Assembly (NCBI GenBank): GCA_028820325.1
Contig: JAPPJO010000025.1
Coordinates: 124,001 to 188,000 of the forward strand
DNA: 64,000 bases
Origin: Gammaproteobacteria bacterium
Lineage (GTDB): Bacteria; Gemmatimonadota; Gemmatimonadetes; Longimicrobiales; Gaopeijiaceae
Reading direction: 5' to 3'
The notes under the pieces are model-generated. The model had not been told where the DNA came from, ran no database searches, and was given only the letters and a program-made list of their open reading frames with translations. Below, in pieces: positions 54,069 to 62,264 of this stretch (the first letter of the stretch is position 1; each line of letters opens with the position of its first letter). A program made the position numbers and the translations under genes.

Positions 54069-54089
54069 GAGAAGCAATTGTGATAACAT
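54059..54089. promoter_or_regulatory. Palindromic operator of the second toxin-antitoxin operon
   Basis: ATGTTATCA (54059-54067) and TGATAACAT (54081-54089) are perfect reverse complements, with 13 nt between them. The left arm overlaps the -10 element, so binding would block RNA polymerase. It ends 21 nt before the chosen antitoxin start. Confidence 0.6.
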
Positions 54090-54109
54090 CCAACGAGGTG
54101 TCCCACCCC

Positions 54110-54337
54110 GTGATCAGAACCCAGATCTCCGTGGATGAGGAGATGTACGCGCGCGCCAAGGAAGCCGCTCGCCGCCAGGGTATCTCGCTGGCGGAACTCT
54201 GCCGGAGGAGCCTGGCCGAAACTCTGTCCCGCGAGCCCGTCTGCCATCCCTGGATGGCCTGGGTGGGCGTCTTCGAAGGCCGGCCCGAAGACAGCACTAC
54301 CGTTGACGACGTGGTCTACGGGCGCGAGTCGCCGTGA
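54110..54337 (+). CDS. Ribbon-helix-helix antitoxin of second toxin-antitoxin pair
   Basis: 75 residues from GTG 54110, with GAGG about 11 nt upstream. N-terminal RTQISVDEEMYARAKEAARRQGISLAELCRRSL is the ribbon-helix-helix DNA-binding pattern; the tail (WMAWVGVFEG...) presumably contacts the toxin. GTG 54080 is an alternative start but would put the start codon inside the palindrome. Likely represses the operon through the palindrome. Overlaps the toxin start by 4 bp. Confidence 0.78.
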   Translation: MIRTQISVDEEMYARAKEAARRQGISLAELCRRSLAETLSREPVCHPWMAWVGVFEGRPEDSTTVDDVVYGRESP

Positions 54338-54744
54338 CGAACCCGAAGGTCTTCCTCGACACGGGGATCCTCATCGCCGCCTTCAACCGGCGCGACCAGC
54401 ATCACGAGCAGGCGCGCTCCCTCTTCGCGGGTCCCACGCCCCGCTGGCACACGTCGGTGCTGGTGTGGTCCGAGGCGTACTCCTGGTTCCTCCATCGCCA
54501 CGGAGAAGAGCCCGCCCGCACCTGCCGCCTGTTTCTCGACAACCTCGACGGCCTCGTCGTGCTGGAAGCGACCGCCGACCTCCACCGGGACACGTGCCGC
54601 ATGCTCGACCGCCTGCGGGGAGCGCGGCTCACCTACGTGGACGCCTCCAGCCTGACGCTCATGGAGCAGCACGGGATCCGGACTGCGTGGGCCACCGACT
54701 ACCATCTCGCACTGACCGGAGCGGAGGTGCTGCCGCGGGTGTGA
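54334..54744 (+). CDS. PIN-domain toxin (VapC family)
   Basis: 136 residues. PIN acidic residues: Asp9 (FLDTGILIAAF), Glu47 (WSEAYSW), Asp103 (YVDASSLTLM) and Asp122 (ATDYHLAL). Same architecture as bacterial VapC ribonucleases, but it diverges from the first toxin in this window, so the two pairs are separate acquisitions rather than a recent duplication. GTG start overlapping the antitoxin stop (GTGA). Confidence 0.87.
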   Translation: MTNPKVFLDTGILIAAFNRRDQHHEQARSLFAGPTPRWHTSVLVWSEAYSWFLHRHGEEPARTCRLFLDNLDGLVVLEATADLHRDTCRMLDRLRGARLTYVDASSLTLMEQHGIRTAWATDYHLALTGAEVLPRV

Positions 54745-54825
54745 CCGACCGACGCCCCGACTTGCGGCGCTTGGCTGCCAGCTTCGCCCCCCGAATCGCG
54801 ATCGGACACATGCGGGCTCCCGCGG

Positions 54826-56253
54826 CTACACCACCGCCTGCCTCCACCGCCCCCGCCTGAACAGCACCGCGGCCACCACCGCCAGCGTCGAGAACGACAC
54901 CGTCATCGCGATGAACACGCCGGTCGTCTCGAGTCCGCCTGGAAGCGACAGGCCCCACGCAAGCGGGATCTCCCACAGCCAGAAACAGAAGAAGTTGAGA
55001 ATCGTGGGCGTCCACACGGCCCCTGCCCCGTTGAACGCAGCCGTGAGCACCATGCCGTAGGCGTAGAAGACGAAGCCGATCGACACGATGCGGAGGCCGG
55101 TCACGCCGACGACGGACGCCCCCTCGGTCCCGCCGAACAACCCCACGATCGCCGGCGCGAAGGCGATGAAGAACACGCTGACCGCCCCGAGGAAGGCGAG
55201 GTTCATCTTGCAGGAAATCCACGCGGCCCGCTCGGCACGTTCCGGATCTCCGGCCCCGAGCCCCTGCCCGACCATGGTCGCCGCCGCGTTGGAGAGTCCC
55301 CAGGCGGGGAGAATCGCGAAGAGGATGATTCGGATCGCGATCACGTAACCCGCCAGCGCCTCGGCCCCGAACAGCGCCGTCACGCGGATGAGGCCGATCC
55401 AGCTCGCGGTTGCGATGAAGGTCTGGAGCATCCCCGTCCCCGAGAGCCGCACCAGTTGAGCCATGAGCGCGGGCTGGATGCGCAGATGCGAAGCCAGGAT
55501 GCGGAGCTTGCCGCCCAGACGGAAGAGCGTGTAGACCTGCACCAGCACCGCCGTTCCCCGGCCGATGGTCGTCGCGACCGCGGCCCCCTGCACCCCCATC
55601 TCCGGGAACGGCCCGAGGCCGAAGATGAGCAGGGGATCGAGCACGATGTTGAGCCCGTTCGCGATCCAGAGCACGCGCATCGCGATCGCGGCATCGCCCG
55701 CCCCGCGGAAGGCCGCGTTCTGCAGGAACAGCAGCAGTATGACGACGTTGCCGCCGAGCATGATGCGCGTGTAGGGCGCCCCCGTGGCCACGACGCTCTC
55801 GTCGCCGCCCATGATCCGCAGGATGTCCGGCGCGAACGCCACTCCGGCGATGCCGAACACGAGCGCCAGTGCGAGTCCCAGCAGGACGGCCTGCGCGGCC
55901 GCGCGCGACGCCCCTTCCCTGTCGCCTCCGCCGATCCGGCGCGACACCACGGCCGTGACCCCGATGCTCAGCCCTATGGCGACCGTGTAGATGAGCGACA
56001 GGACCGACTCGGTGAGCGCCACGCCCGCCATGGCTTCGTTCCCCAGCCGGGAAACGAAGTAGATGTCGACGACCGCAAAGAGCGACTCCATCAACATCTC
56101 CACCACCATCGGCACGGCCAGAAGGATGACCGCGCGCCGGATGGGGCCGTGGGTGGGATCGCCCCCGGTGCCCCGCACGGCGTGGACGAGGAGGTCCCAC
56201 CAGGTTTCGGATGCGTGTGCGGGCGGCGGTTTGGGGGTCTCGTGCGGATTCAT
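54826..56253 (-). CDS. MATE-family multidrug/toxin exporter
   Basis: 475 residues with twelve transmembrane segments in two six-helix halves, the MATE arrangement. N-terminal half contains AVPMVVEMLMESLFAVVDIYFVSRLGNEAMAGVALTE, the family's signature start; the second half repeats the pattern with ATASWIGLIRVTALFGAEALAGYVIAIRI. Exports organic cations or drugs with H+ or Na+. About 106 bp before the divergent DinB gene. Confidence 0.92.
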   Translation of the reverse strand: MNPHETPKPPPAHASETWWDLLVHAVRGTGGDPTHGPIRRAVILLAVPMVVEMLMESLFAVVDIYFVSRLGNEAMAGVALTESVLSLIYTVAIGLSIGVTAVVSRRIGGGDREGASRAAAQAVLLGLALALVFGIAGVAFAPDILRIMGGDESVVATGAPYTRIMLGGNVVILLLFLQNAAFRGAGDAAIAMRVLWIANGLNIVLDPLLIFGLGPFPEMGVQGAAVATTIGRGTAVLVQVYTLFRLGGKLRILASHLRIQPALMAQLVRLSGTGMLQTFIATASWIGLIRVTALFGAEALAGYVIAIRIILFAILPAWGLSNAAATMVGQGLGAGDPERAERAAWISCKMNLAFLGAVSVFFIAFAPAIVGLFGGTEGASVVGVTGLRIVSIGFVFYAYGMVLTAAFNGAGAVWTPTILNFFCFWLWEIPLAWGLSLPGGLETTGVFIAMTVSFSTLAVVAAVLFRRGRWRQAVV

Positions 56254-56359
56254 GGCGGCGGAAAGCTAACGGGATTCGGGCTGGAGAAGTCTTCAGGCCA
56301 AGGCTAGACTTGGCCGCCGCTCCAACCGCGAACGAACACTCCACCGGAGAGAAACGCCC

Positions 56360-56830
56360 ATGTCGCAGGCCGCCGATCTCGTCGCACAACTGGAAACGTC
56401 CCACGGGTACATCCGGAAGATGATCTCGATCTTCGAGGAGGAGGACGCCGGGTTCGCTCCCCAGCCCGAACTCTACACCGTCGCCGGCCACATCGCGCAC
56501 GCCGCGGACTCGGTCGAATGGTTCGTGGAGGGCGCCTTCGGGGAGGGTTGGAACATGGACTTCGAAGGCCTGATCGCCGCGGCTCGGGCGGTGGAGACGC
56601 TTGATGAGGCCGTCGCGTGGCTCGACCGCGCATTCGAGAAGGCCATCGCGACCTTCGAGGCGGCCTCGGACGAGGAGCTTGCCGCCCCGATCCCCGACGA
56701 CCGCATCATGCCGGGCGCGTCGCGTTCCGCCATTGTGGTTCCCCTCGTGGATCACACGGCGCACCACCGGGGCGCGCTCACGGTTTACGCGCGGCTCCTG
56801 GGCAAGGTGCCGGGGATGATGTACGAGTGA
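56360..56830 (+). CDS. DinB-family (putative metalloenzyme) protein
   Basis: 156 residues, four-helix-bundle DinB fold. The metal histidines are His47 (HIAHAADS), His132 (VDHTAHH) and His136, the expected triad. A ribosome-binding site GGAGAG sits just upstream. Related proteins include mycothiol- or bacillithiol-dependent S-transferases; the thiol co-substrate here is unknown. Confidence 0.82.
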   Translation: MSQAADLVAQLETSHGYIRKMISIFEEEDAGFAPQPELYTVAGHIAHAADSVEWFVEGAFGEGWNMDFEGLIAAARAVETLDEAVAWLDRAFEKAIATFEAASDEELAAPIPDDRIMPGASRSAIVVPLVDHTAHHRGALTVYARLLGKVPGMMYE

Positions 56831-56875
56831 GCCCGGGGAGGGGGACCGCGGCGGTTCCGGCTCCATAACTCAAGG

Positions 56876-58093
56876 TCAGGCGTCGGTTCCCTGCTCACCC
56901 CCCGTCATCCCATTCACCGTCGTCGCCGCCGCCATGTGGGCGATCACGTTGGTCGCGGAGCGGAACACGTCGGGCACGCGGTCGATCCCCAGCAGGATGC
57001 CGAGCCCCGCGACCGGCACGCCCACCACGTCGAGCGCGGGCGCCATGGTCACGATGCTGGCGCTGGGCACCGGGGCGACCGTCATCGATGCGAGGAAGAT
57101 CGCCAGCACGACCGCCGCGATCAGCCCGGCGTCGAGCGGCACCCCGTACATCGCGGCTAGAAAGACCAGTGAGGTGCTCTGGAAGAGCGCGCTCCCCGGA
57201 CGGTTGATCGAAGCCGCCAGCGGCAGGACCAGCGAGAAGGTGCTCTTCGACAGACCCAGTTTCTCCGCCTCCTGCAGCATCATCGGCAGCGTCCCCACCG
57301 ACGTCGTCGTGGTGAATCCCACCGTGTAGGTGCCCACGGTCCCGCGCACGAACCGCCCCGGCTTCATCCCGCCGAGGATCCAGACCAGCGGCAGCAGCAC
57401 GACGCCCTTCAGGATGAAGAAGCCCACGACCACGGCGACGATGAAGACGGCGAGGTTCTGAAGCATCGCCAACCCCGTCTGCGCGACCACCGGCGCCGCG
57501 AGACCGAAGACCCCCACGGGCGCCGTCCACAGGATCCAGGTCATCAGCTTGATGAGCGCGTCCCCGAGCGTTTCGGCGAGGGATGTGAGCGCTTCGCGCT
57601 TCGCAGCCGGCAGTGTCGTCGCCGCCGCGGCAAGCAGGACGACGAAGATCAGCACCGACAGAAGCGACCCATCGGCGGCCGCCTGGACGGGGTTGCGCGG
57701 CACGAGGTTGACCAGAAAGTCCACCACGCCCGGCGTCGCGGTGTCCAGCTCCGTCATGGGCGTCGGTGGCGGCACCGGCGTCGTGAAGGTGAGCGCCAGC
57801 CCCATCACCCCCATCCCGATCAGGATCGCGGGAAGCGTCGTAACCCAGAAAAAGCCCACCGCCAGCCCCCCGAGCCGCCCAAGCCTGCGCAGGTTCCCGA
57901 TCCGCGCAACGCCCACGAATACCACCGCCGCCACCAGCGGGATGACGACCATCTGAATGGCGCGCAGGAACACTGCCCCCAGCGGCTCGACCGCTTCGGC
58001 TGCCTGCAGCAGCGCCGGAGATCCGGTCGCTGAGGCGGCGACTCCGAGCCCCAGCCCGAGGATCAGCCCGATGAGGATGGCGCGGGTGTTCAT
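56876..58093 (-). CDS. Dicarboxylate/amino acid:cation symporter (DAACS/SLC1)
   Basis: 405 residues, eight helices plus two re-entrant loops as in GltP/DctA. The family motif region TVGFTTTTSVGTLPMMLQEAEKLG and the NRPGSALFQSTSLVFLA, PVPSASIVTMAPALD blocks (HP2 and helix 7-8) are present. Imports glutamate, aspartate or C4-dicarboxylates with Na+ or H+. Four nt after the second DinB-fold gene, so probably co-transcribed. Confidence 0.9.
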   Translation of the reverse strand: MNTRAILIGLILGLGLGVAASATGSPALLQAAEAVEPLGAVFLRAIQMVVIPLVAAVVFVGVARIGNLRRLGRLGGLAVGFFWVTTLPAILIGMGVMGLALTFTTPVPPPTPMTELDTATPGVVDFLVNLVPRNPVQAAADGSLLSVLIFVVLLAAAATTLPAAKREALTSLAETLGDALIKLMTWILWTAPVGVFGLAAPVVAQTGLAMLQNLAVFIVAVVVGFFILKGVVLLPLVWILGGMKPGRFVRGTVGTYTVGFTTTTSVGTLPMMLQEAEKLGLSKSTFSLVLPLAASINRPGSALFQSTSLVFLAAMYGVPLDAGLIAAVVLAIFLASMTVAPVPSASIVTMAPALDVVGVPVAGLGILLGIDRVPDVFRSATNVIAHMAAATTVNGMTGGEQGTDA

Positions 58094-58097
58094 GGCG

Positions 58098-58607
58098 TCA
58101 CGCCTGGTGCTCGCGATCCAGCACCCGGTCCCCGATCACGTGCGTCGCGTGCTCCCACTCCTCCTGTGGCGCCGGCCACGCGCGATCCCGCACCCGTCGC
58201 AGGTAAGTGATCTGAGCCAGATGGTAGAGGTAGTGTTGCGCCATATGGATGACGTCGGGGCCGAGTTGCGAGGTCGTCTTGCCGTCCAGCGACGTGCGTT
58301 CGGCGAACAGGTCGTCATCGCTCTCGCAGGCTTTCACCTCGGCGATGACCTGCTCCTGGATCGTGCGCATGCGCGCCGCGATATCTTCCGCCGGCCCGGG
58401 GCGATCCTCCGTGATTACGGGGACGACGCCCAGCCGCTTGAGGAACCAGATGTCGACCCGGTACAGGTGCCGGCAGATCTTGCCGACGCCCCGCACCTTC
58501 TCGCTCGGGCTCCAGTCCAGATCCTCGCGCGAGATGCCGTCCAGCACCATGAAGAGGGGTCGGCGCGCGGCCTCGAAGATCTCGATGGTCTCGGCGATCT
58601 TGCTCAT
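58098..58607 (-). CDS. DinB-fold protein
   Basis: 169 residues from ATG 58607. The putative metal histidines are His47 (ICRHLYR), His125 and His129 in HMAQHYLYHLAQITYLRR, typical of DinB-like proteins. It is a separate sequence from the DinB-type protein at 56.4 kb. A longer upstream frame would run into the divergent promoter of the iron-sulfur subunit gene, so it is not used. Function unknown; transport-coupled neighbour. Confidence 0.78.
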   Translation of the reverse strand: MSKIAETIEIFEAARRPLFMVLDGISREDLDWSPSEKVRGVGKICRHLYRVDIWFLKRLGVVPVITEDRPGPAEDIAARMRTIQEQVIAEVKACESDDDLFAERTSLDGKTTSQLGPDVIHMAQHYLYHLAQITYLRRVRDRAWPAPQEEWEHATHVIGDRVLDREHQA

Positions 58608-58796
58608 CTCTAAGGGCCTCTCGTTTCGTGACCTCGCCTCATCGGACGGAACCGACTCCAATCTCGTGGAATGAGGCCGGGAATCACGCTTCGGCGCGGT
58701 CGTGAATCCGCGAGCAAACTGCGGTTGTCCGGAGTCCTGCGCCAGCGTACGATCAAGGGCACATCCCACCGTGGACCGGAGCAGGAGGCAGGACAC

Positions 58797-59504
58797 ATGG
58801 CCGAGCGGTCATCCACCATCGACCCGTCCGCGCATCCCGGCGTCCCACCCGCCGAAGATGCCGCCTGGGAAGGCTTTCTGGCGAACCTCCCCGGGCGCGG
58901 CAACGTCTCCCGCCGCCAGTTCATCAAGGGGGTCATCGCGACCGGCGCTTCGGTGTCGGCGTTCGCCTACTTTTCGGGTCCGGCGGCGACGTCCGCGCGG
59001 GGCAGCGTTCCGCGCCTGGTCTCCATCAACGTCAATGGACAGACCCGGCGGGTCGACGTGCTGCCGCAGGAGACGCTGGCGATGACGCTCCGCTACAAGC
59101 TGGGGCTCACCGGCACCAAGCTGGGCTGCGACCGGGCGGAGTGCGGCGCCTGCACCGTAATGATCGACGGCGTCGCCCACTACTCCTGCTCGACGCTCAC
59201 GCAACGGGTGCGGGCGCGCGAGGTGGTCACGGTTGAGGGGCTCGAGAGCGCGGACGGCACGCTGCATCCGGTGCAGCAGGCGTTCATCGACGAGCTGGGT
59301 CCCCAGTGCGGATTCTGCACCCCGGGACAGGTCATGGCGGCCGCGGCGCTGCTGGAGGCCAACCCCAACCCCACCCGCGAGGAGGCGCGCCGGGCCATGT
59401 CCGGCAATCTCTGCCGGTGCGGGGCCTACGACCACTACCTGAACGGGGTCATGGCCGCCGCCGCAAACGGGCAGGCGGTCGCCGAGGAGGTGTCCAATGG
59501 CTGA
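58797..59504 (+). CDS. Tat-exported [2Fe-2S] subunit of a xanthine-dehydrogenase-family hydroxylase
   Basis: 235 residues from ATG 58797 with AGGAGG (58783-58788) as ribosome-binding site. A twin-arginine signal SRRQFIKG (residues 38-45) and hydrophobic segment precede the ferredoxin domain with Cys111, Cys116, Cys119, Cys131, then the helical second-cluster domain with Cys171, Cys174, Cys206, Cys208. Both clusters are complete. The signal implies the complex folds in the cytoplasm and works in the periplasm. Stop overlaps the start of the large subunit by 8 bp. Confidence 0.92.
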   Translation: MAERSSTIDPSAHPGVPPAEDAAWEGFLANLPGRGNVSRRQFIKGVIATGASVSAFAYFSGPAATSARGSVPRLVSINVNGQTRRVDVLPQETLAMTLRYKLGLTGTKLGCDRAECGACTVMIDGVAHYSCSTLTQRVRAREVVTVEGLESADGTLHPVQQAFIDELGPQCGFCTPGQVMAAAALLEANPNPTREEARRAMSGNLCRCGAYDHYLNGVMAAAANGQAVAEEVSNG

Positions 59505-61896
59505 GCTCATCGGCAGGGATTTCGCGCCCCCGGACGTCATCGCCAAAGTCACCGGGAGAGCCCGCTACGCGGAGGATTTCCGCGCCGACGGGATGCTCTT
59601 CTGCCGGCTCATCACGAGCCCGATGCCGCACGCGCGGGTGCGCGCCATCGACGCGTCGGAGGCACTCGCGATGGAGGGCGTGGTCGCCATCCTGACCGCG
59701 GACGAGGTGCCCGGGATCGAGGCGCCCGGCAACCCCATCCTCACCAACACGCCCCACTTCGTGGGCGAGCCGATTGCCGCGCTGGCGGCCGTCGACGAGA
59801 CCACCGTCCAGGACGCCATCGCGAAGGTCAGGCTCGACCTGGAACCGCTGCCGTTCGTGGTGGACCCGCTGGAGAGCCTGCGTCCCGGCGGCCCCAACGC
59901 GCGCACGGAGGGCAACACCTCGCAGCGGGGAGAGGGAATCCGCGAGGTGAAGTGGACCGAGGAGGACTTCGCCGCCGCCACCGACGGTGAACTGCCCATG
60001 GGCGAGGTCACCACGGAGTGGTCGTACGGAGATGTCGAAGCCGGCTTCCGCGATGCCGCGCTGGTGTTCGACGAGACCTTCGTCACCGCCGGCACGTCGC
60101 ATCACTCGATGGAGCCGCGCACGGCGATGGCCTACTGGCAGAACGGCAGGTGCCACGTCTTCGGCTCGAGCCAGAGCCAGAGCGCGACGCTGAACGGGCT
60201 GGCGCGCTACATCGGCATCCCGCCCGAGGACGTGGTGTTCGTGGGCGAATACTGCGGGGGCGGGTTCGGTTCCAAGGGAAGCGCCTACCCGATCATGTCG
60301 GTGCCGGCGCACATGTCCCGAAAGACGGGCCGGCCGGTGATGATGCGCATCAGCAGGGCCGAGGAATACGCCATCGGCTCCGCGCGGGCCGGCTTCCAGG
60401 GCCGCATCCGCATGGGCTTCCGGCCCGACGGGCGCATCAGCGCGGTCGACCTCTTCATCGTGCAGGAAAACGGGCCCAACAGCGGCTTCGGCGACTTCAA
60501 CAGCGCCGCCGGAGCCGTCACCATCGTCTACACGCCGCTGGCGATGCGCTTCCGCGGCATTCCGGTGCTCACCAACACGCCCGCGCGGGGCGCGCAGCGC
60601 GGTCCGGGCCAGAACCAGATCGCGTGCGCGGTGGAGCCTCTGCTCGACAAGGCAGCGGCCGAACTGGGCATCGATCAGCTTGCCATCCGCAGCATCAACG
60701 CGCCCGACTCGAATTCGCTCTACGGCGGAGGCCAGGTGCCGGTCACCAGCGCTCATCTGGGCGAAGCGCTGGCCCAGGGCGCGGAGCGCTTTGGATGGGA
60801 GGAGCGGCGCGCCCGCAGCGGCCGGCGCCAGGGATCGCGCGTGACCGGGGTCGGCATCGGCCAGGCTTATCACGGGGCCGGCAACAGCGGTCAGGACGGG
60901 CTGCTGCGCATCGCGCCGGACGGCAGGCTGCACATTCACACGGGGGTGGGCAACCTCGGGACGTATTCCTACGCGGCCACCTCGCGCGTCGCTGCGGAGA
61001 TGCTCGGGTACGACTGGGAAAACGTCGAGCTGGTGCGCGGCGACACTTCCCGCAATCTCGCATCCAGCAGCGCGCAGGTGGGCAGCAACACGACCTTCAC
61101 CATGACCCGCGCCGGCTGGGCGGCGGGCGCGGACGCGGTGGAGAAGCTGAAAGCGATCGCGGCCATGGAGCTGGGCGGCTCGCCGGACGACTACGACATC
61201 GGGGACGAAGTGACCTTCGCGCGCGCCAACCCCTCGCGCCGCATCACCCACGCAAGGGCTGCGGCGCGTGCCATCGAGCTGGGCGGGCGCTTCAGCGGCG
61301 AGGAGTTCCCCGACGACCTGAACGACATCACCAAACGTTCCGTGCAGAACCTGGCGGGCAGCGGCCTGATCGGCGTAGCCCGCGACAACCTCCCCCGCCA
61401 CGACGTCGTGCCCGCGCTCGCCGCCGGCTTCATCGAGATCGAGCTGGACCTCGAGACCGGCATGTACGAGATCATCGATTACCTGGGCGTGGCCGACTGC
61501 GGCACCGTGGTGCACCCGATGGGGCTGGCGGCCCAGGTGAGGGGCGGCGCGGTGATGGGGTTCGGGATGGCGTGCCTCGAGCGCCACGTCTACGACACGC
61601 GCTACGGGGTGGCGGGCAACATCGGCTTCCATCAGGCCAAGCCGCCGTCATACCTGGACGTGCCCTCGCAGATGGACTGGGACGCCACCGACATCACCGA
61701 CCCGCAGAACCCGGTGGGCGCGAAGGGGGTGGGCGAACCCCTCATGGGATGCTCGGGGGCGGCTCTGCTGTGCGCCATCTCGGATGCGCTCGGCGGGCAC
61801 TACTTCAACCGCATCCCGGTCGTCCCGGACATGATCGTGAACGCCGTGGCCCAGCAGCCCCCGTCGCATCGGCCGCTGCAGGTCAACACGCAGTGA
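59497..61896 (+). CDS. Molybdopterin-binding large subunit of xanthine-dehydrogenase-family hydroxylase
   Basis: 799 residues. N-terminal aldehyde oxidase/xanthine dehydrogenase domain (GRARYAEDF...), then the molybdopterin domains with GGGFGSKG, ARGAQRGPG and the C-terminal GAKGVGEP carrying the catalytic glutamate 747. Hydroxylates an aromatic heterocycle or aldehyde using water. No own signal; it would be exported with the Tat-tagged partner. No FAD subunit gene (CoxM/XdhB-like) is adjacent, as in isoquinoline 1-oxidoreductase-type periplasmic enzymes that pass electrons to a cytochrome. Substrate unknown. Confidence 0.92.
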   Translation: MAELIGRDFAPPDVIAKVTGRARYAEDFRADGMLFCRLITSPMPHARVRAIDASEALAMEGVVAILTADEVPGIEAPGNPILTNTPHFVGEPIAALAAVDETTVQDAIAKVRLDLEPLPFVVDPLESLRPGGPNARTEGNTSQRGEGIREVKWTEEDFAAATDGELPMGEVTTEWSYGDVEAGFRDAALVFDETFVTAGTSHHSMEPRTAMAYWQNGRCHVFGSSQSQSATLNGLARYIGIPPEDVVFVGEYCGGGFGSKGSAYPIMSVPAHMSRKTGRPVMMRISRAEEYAIGSARAGFQGRIRMGFRPDGRISAVDLFIVQENGPNSGFGDFNSAAGAVTIVYTPLAMRFRGIPVLTNTPARGAQRGPGQNQIACAVEPLLDKAAAELGIDQLAIRSINAPDSNSLYGGGQVPVTSAHLGEALAQGAERFGWEERRARSGRRQGSRVTGVGIGQAYHGAGNSGQDGLLRIAPDGRLHIHTGVGNLGTYSYAATSRVAAEMLGYDWENVELVRGDTSRNLASSSAQVGSNTTFTMTRAGWAAGADAVEKLKAIAAMELGGSPDDYDIGDEVTFARANPSRRITHARAAARAIELGGRFSGEEFPDDLNDITKRSVQNLAGSGLIGVARDNLPRHDVVPALAAGFIEIELDLETGMYEIIDYLGVADCGTVVHPMGLAAQVRGGAVMGFGMACLERHVYDTRYGVAGNIGFHQAKPPSYLDVPSQMDWDATDITDPQNPVGAKGVGEPLMGCSGAALLCAISDALGGHYFNRIPVVPDMIVNAVAQQPPSHRPLQVNTQ

Positions 61897-61990
61897 TCGA
61901 GGGCAGGCGCCCGGGCATCGGAGAAGCCCTCGGCCGCGGACCGGGATTGGTATCGACCACGTCCGCCAGAACAGAACCGAGGGAGCGACA

Positions 61991-62170
61991 ATGAAGTTCT
62001 TGAAGTCCTGGTGGCCGGTGTTCATCGTCGGGGCCGTCGCTTCCTCCGGCGGCCTGCTCGACCGGTTCTGGGACTGGATCCCACGCGACGTGACGTTGGC
62101 CATCGGCGGGATCGGTCTTGTCTGCATCCTGCGGGGAATCGTCACGCCCTTGTTCCCCGGCAGGGACTGA
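61991..62170 (+). CDS. Small membrane protein, 59 aa
   Basis: MKFLKSWWPVFIVGAVASS at the N-terminus, followed by an amphipathic FWDWIPRD stretch and a second hydrophobic segment (LAIGGIGLVCILRGIV). A GAGGGAG ribosome-binding site 5-11 nt upstream supports translation. Two predicted helices. The gene lies between the molybdenum hydroxylase and the histidine kinase. Real gene likely, function unknown. Confidence 0.55.
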   Translation: MKFLKSWWPVFIVGAVASSGGLLDRFWDWIPRDVTLAIGGIGLVCILRGIVTPLFPGRD

Positions 62171-62264
62171 ACCGCCGGGCTGCGGACGGCCAACTCACCT
62201 GCTCGCGAAGGGCGAATCCCCCGGTGCGCCTGTGCCGCGTCGAAGGCCGGGTGAGGGTGAGCCG

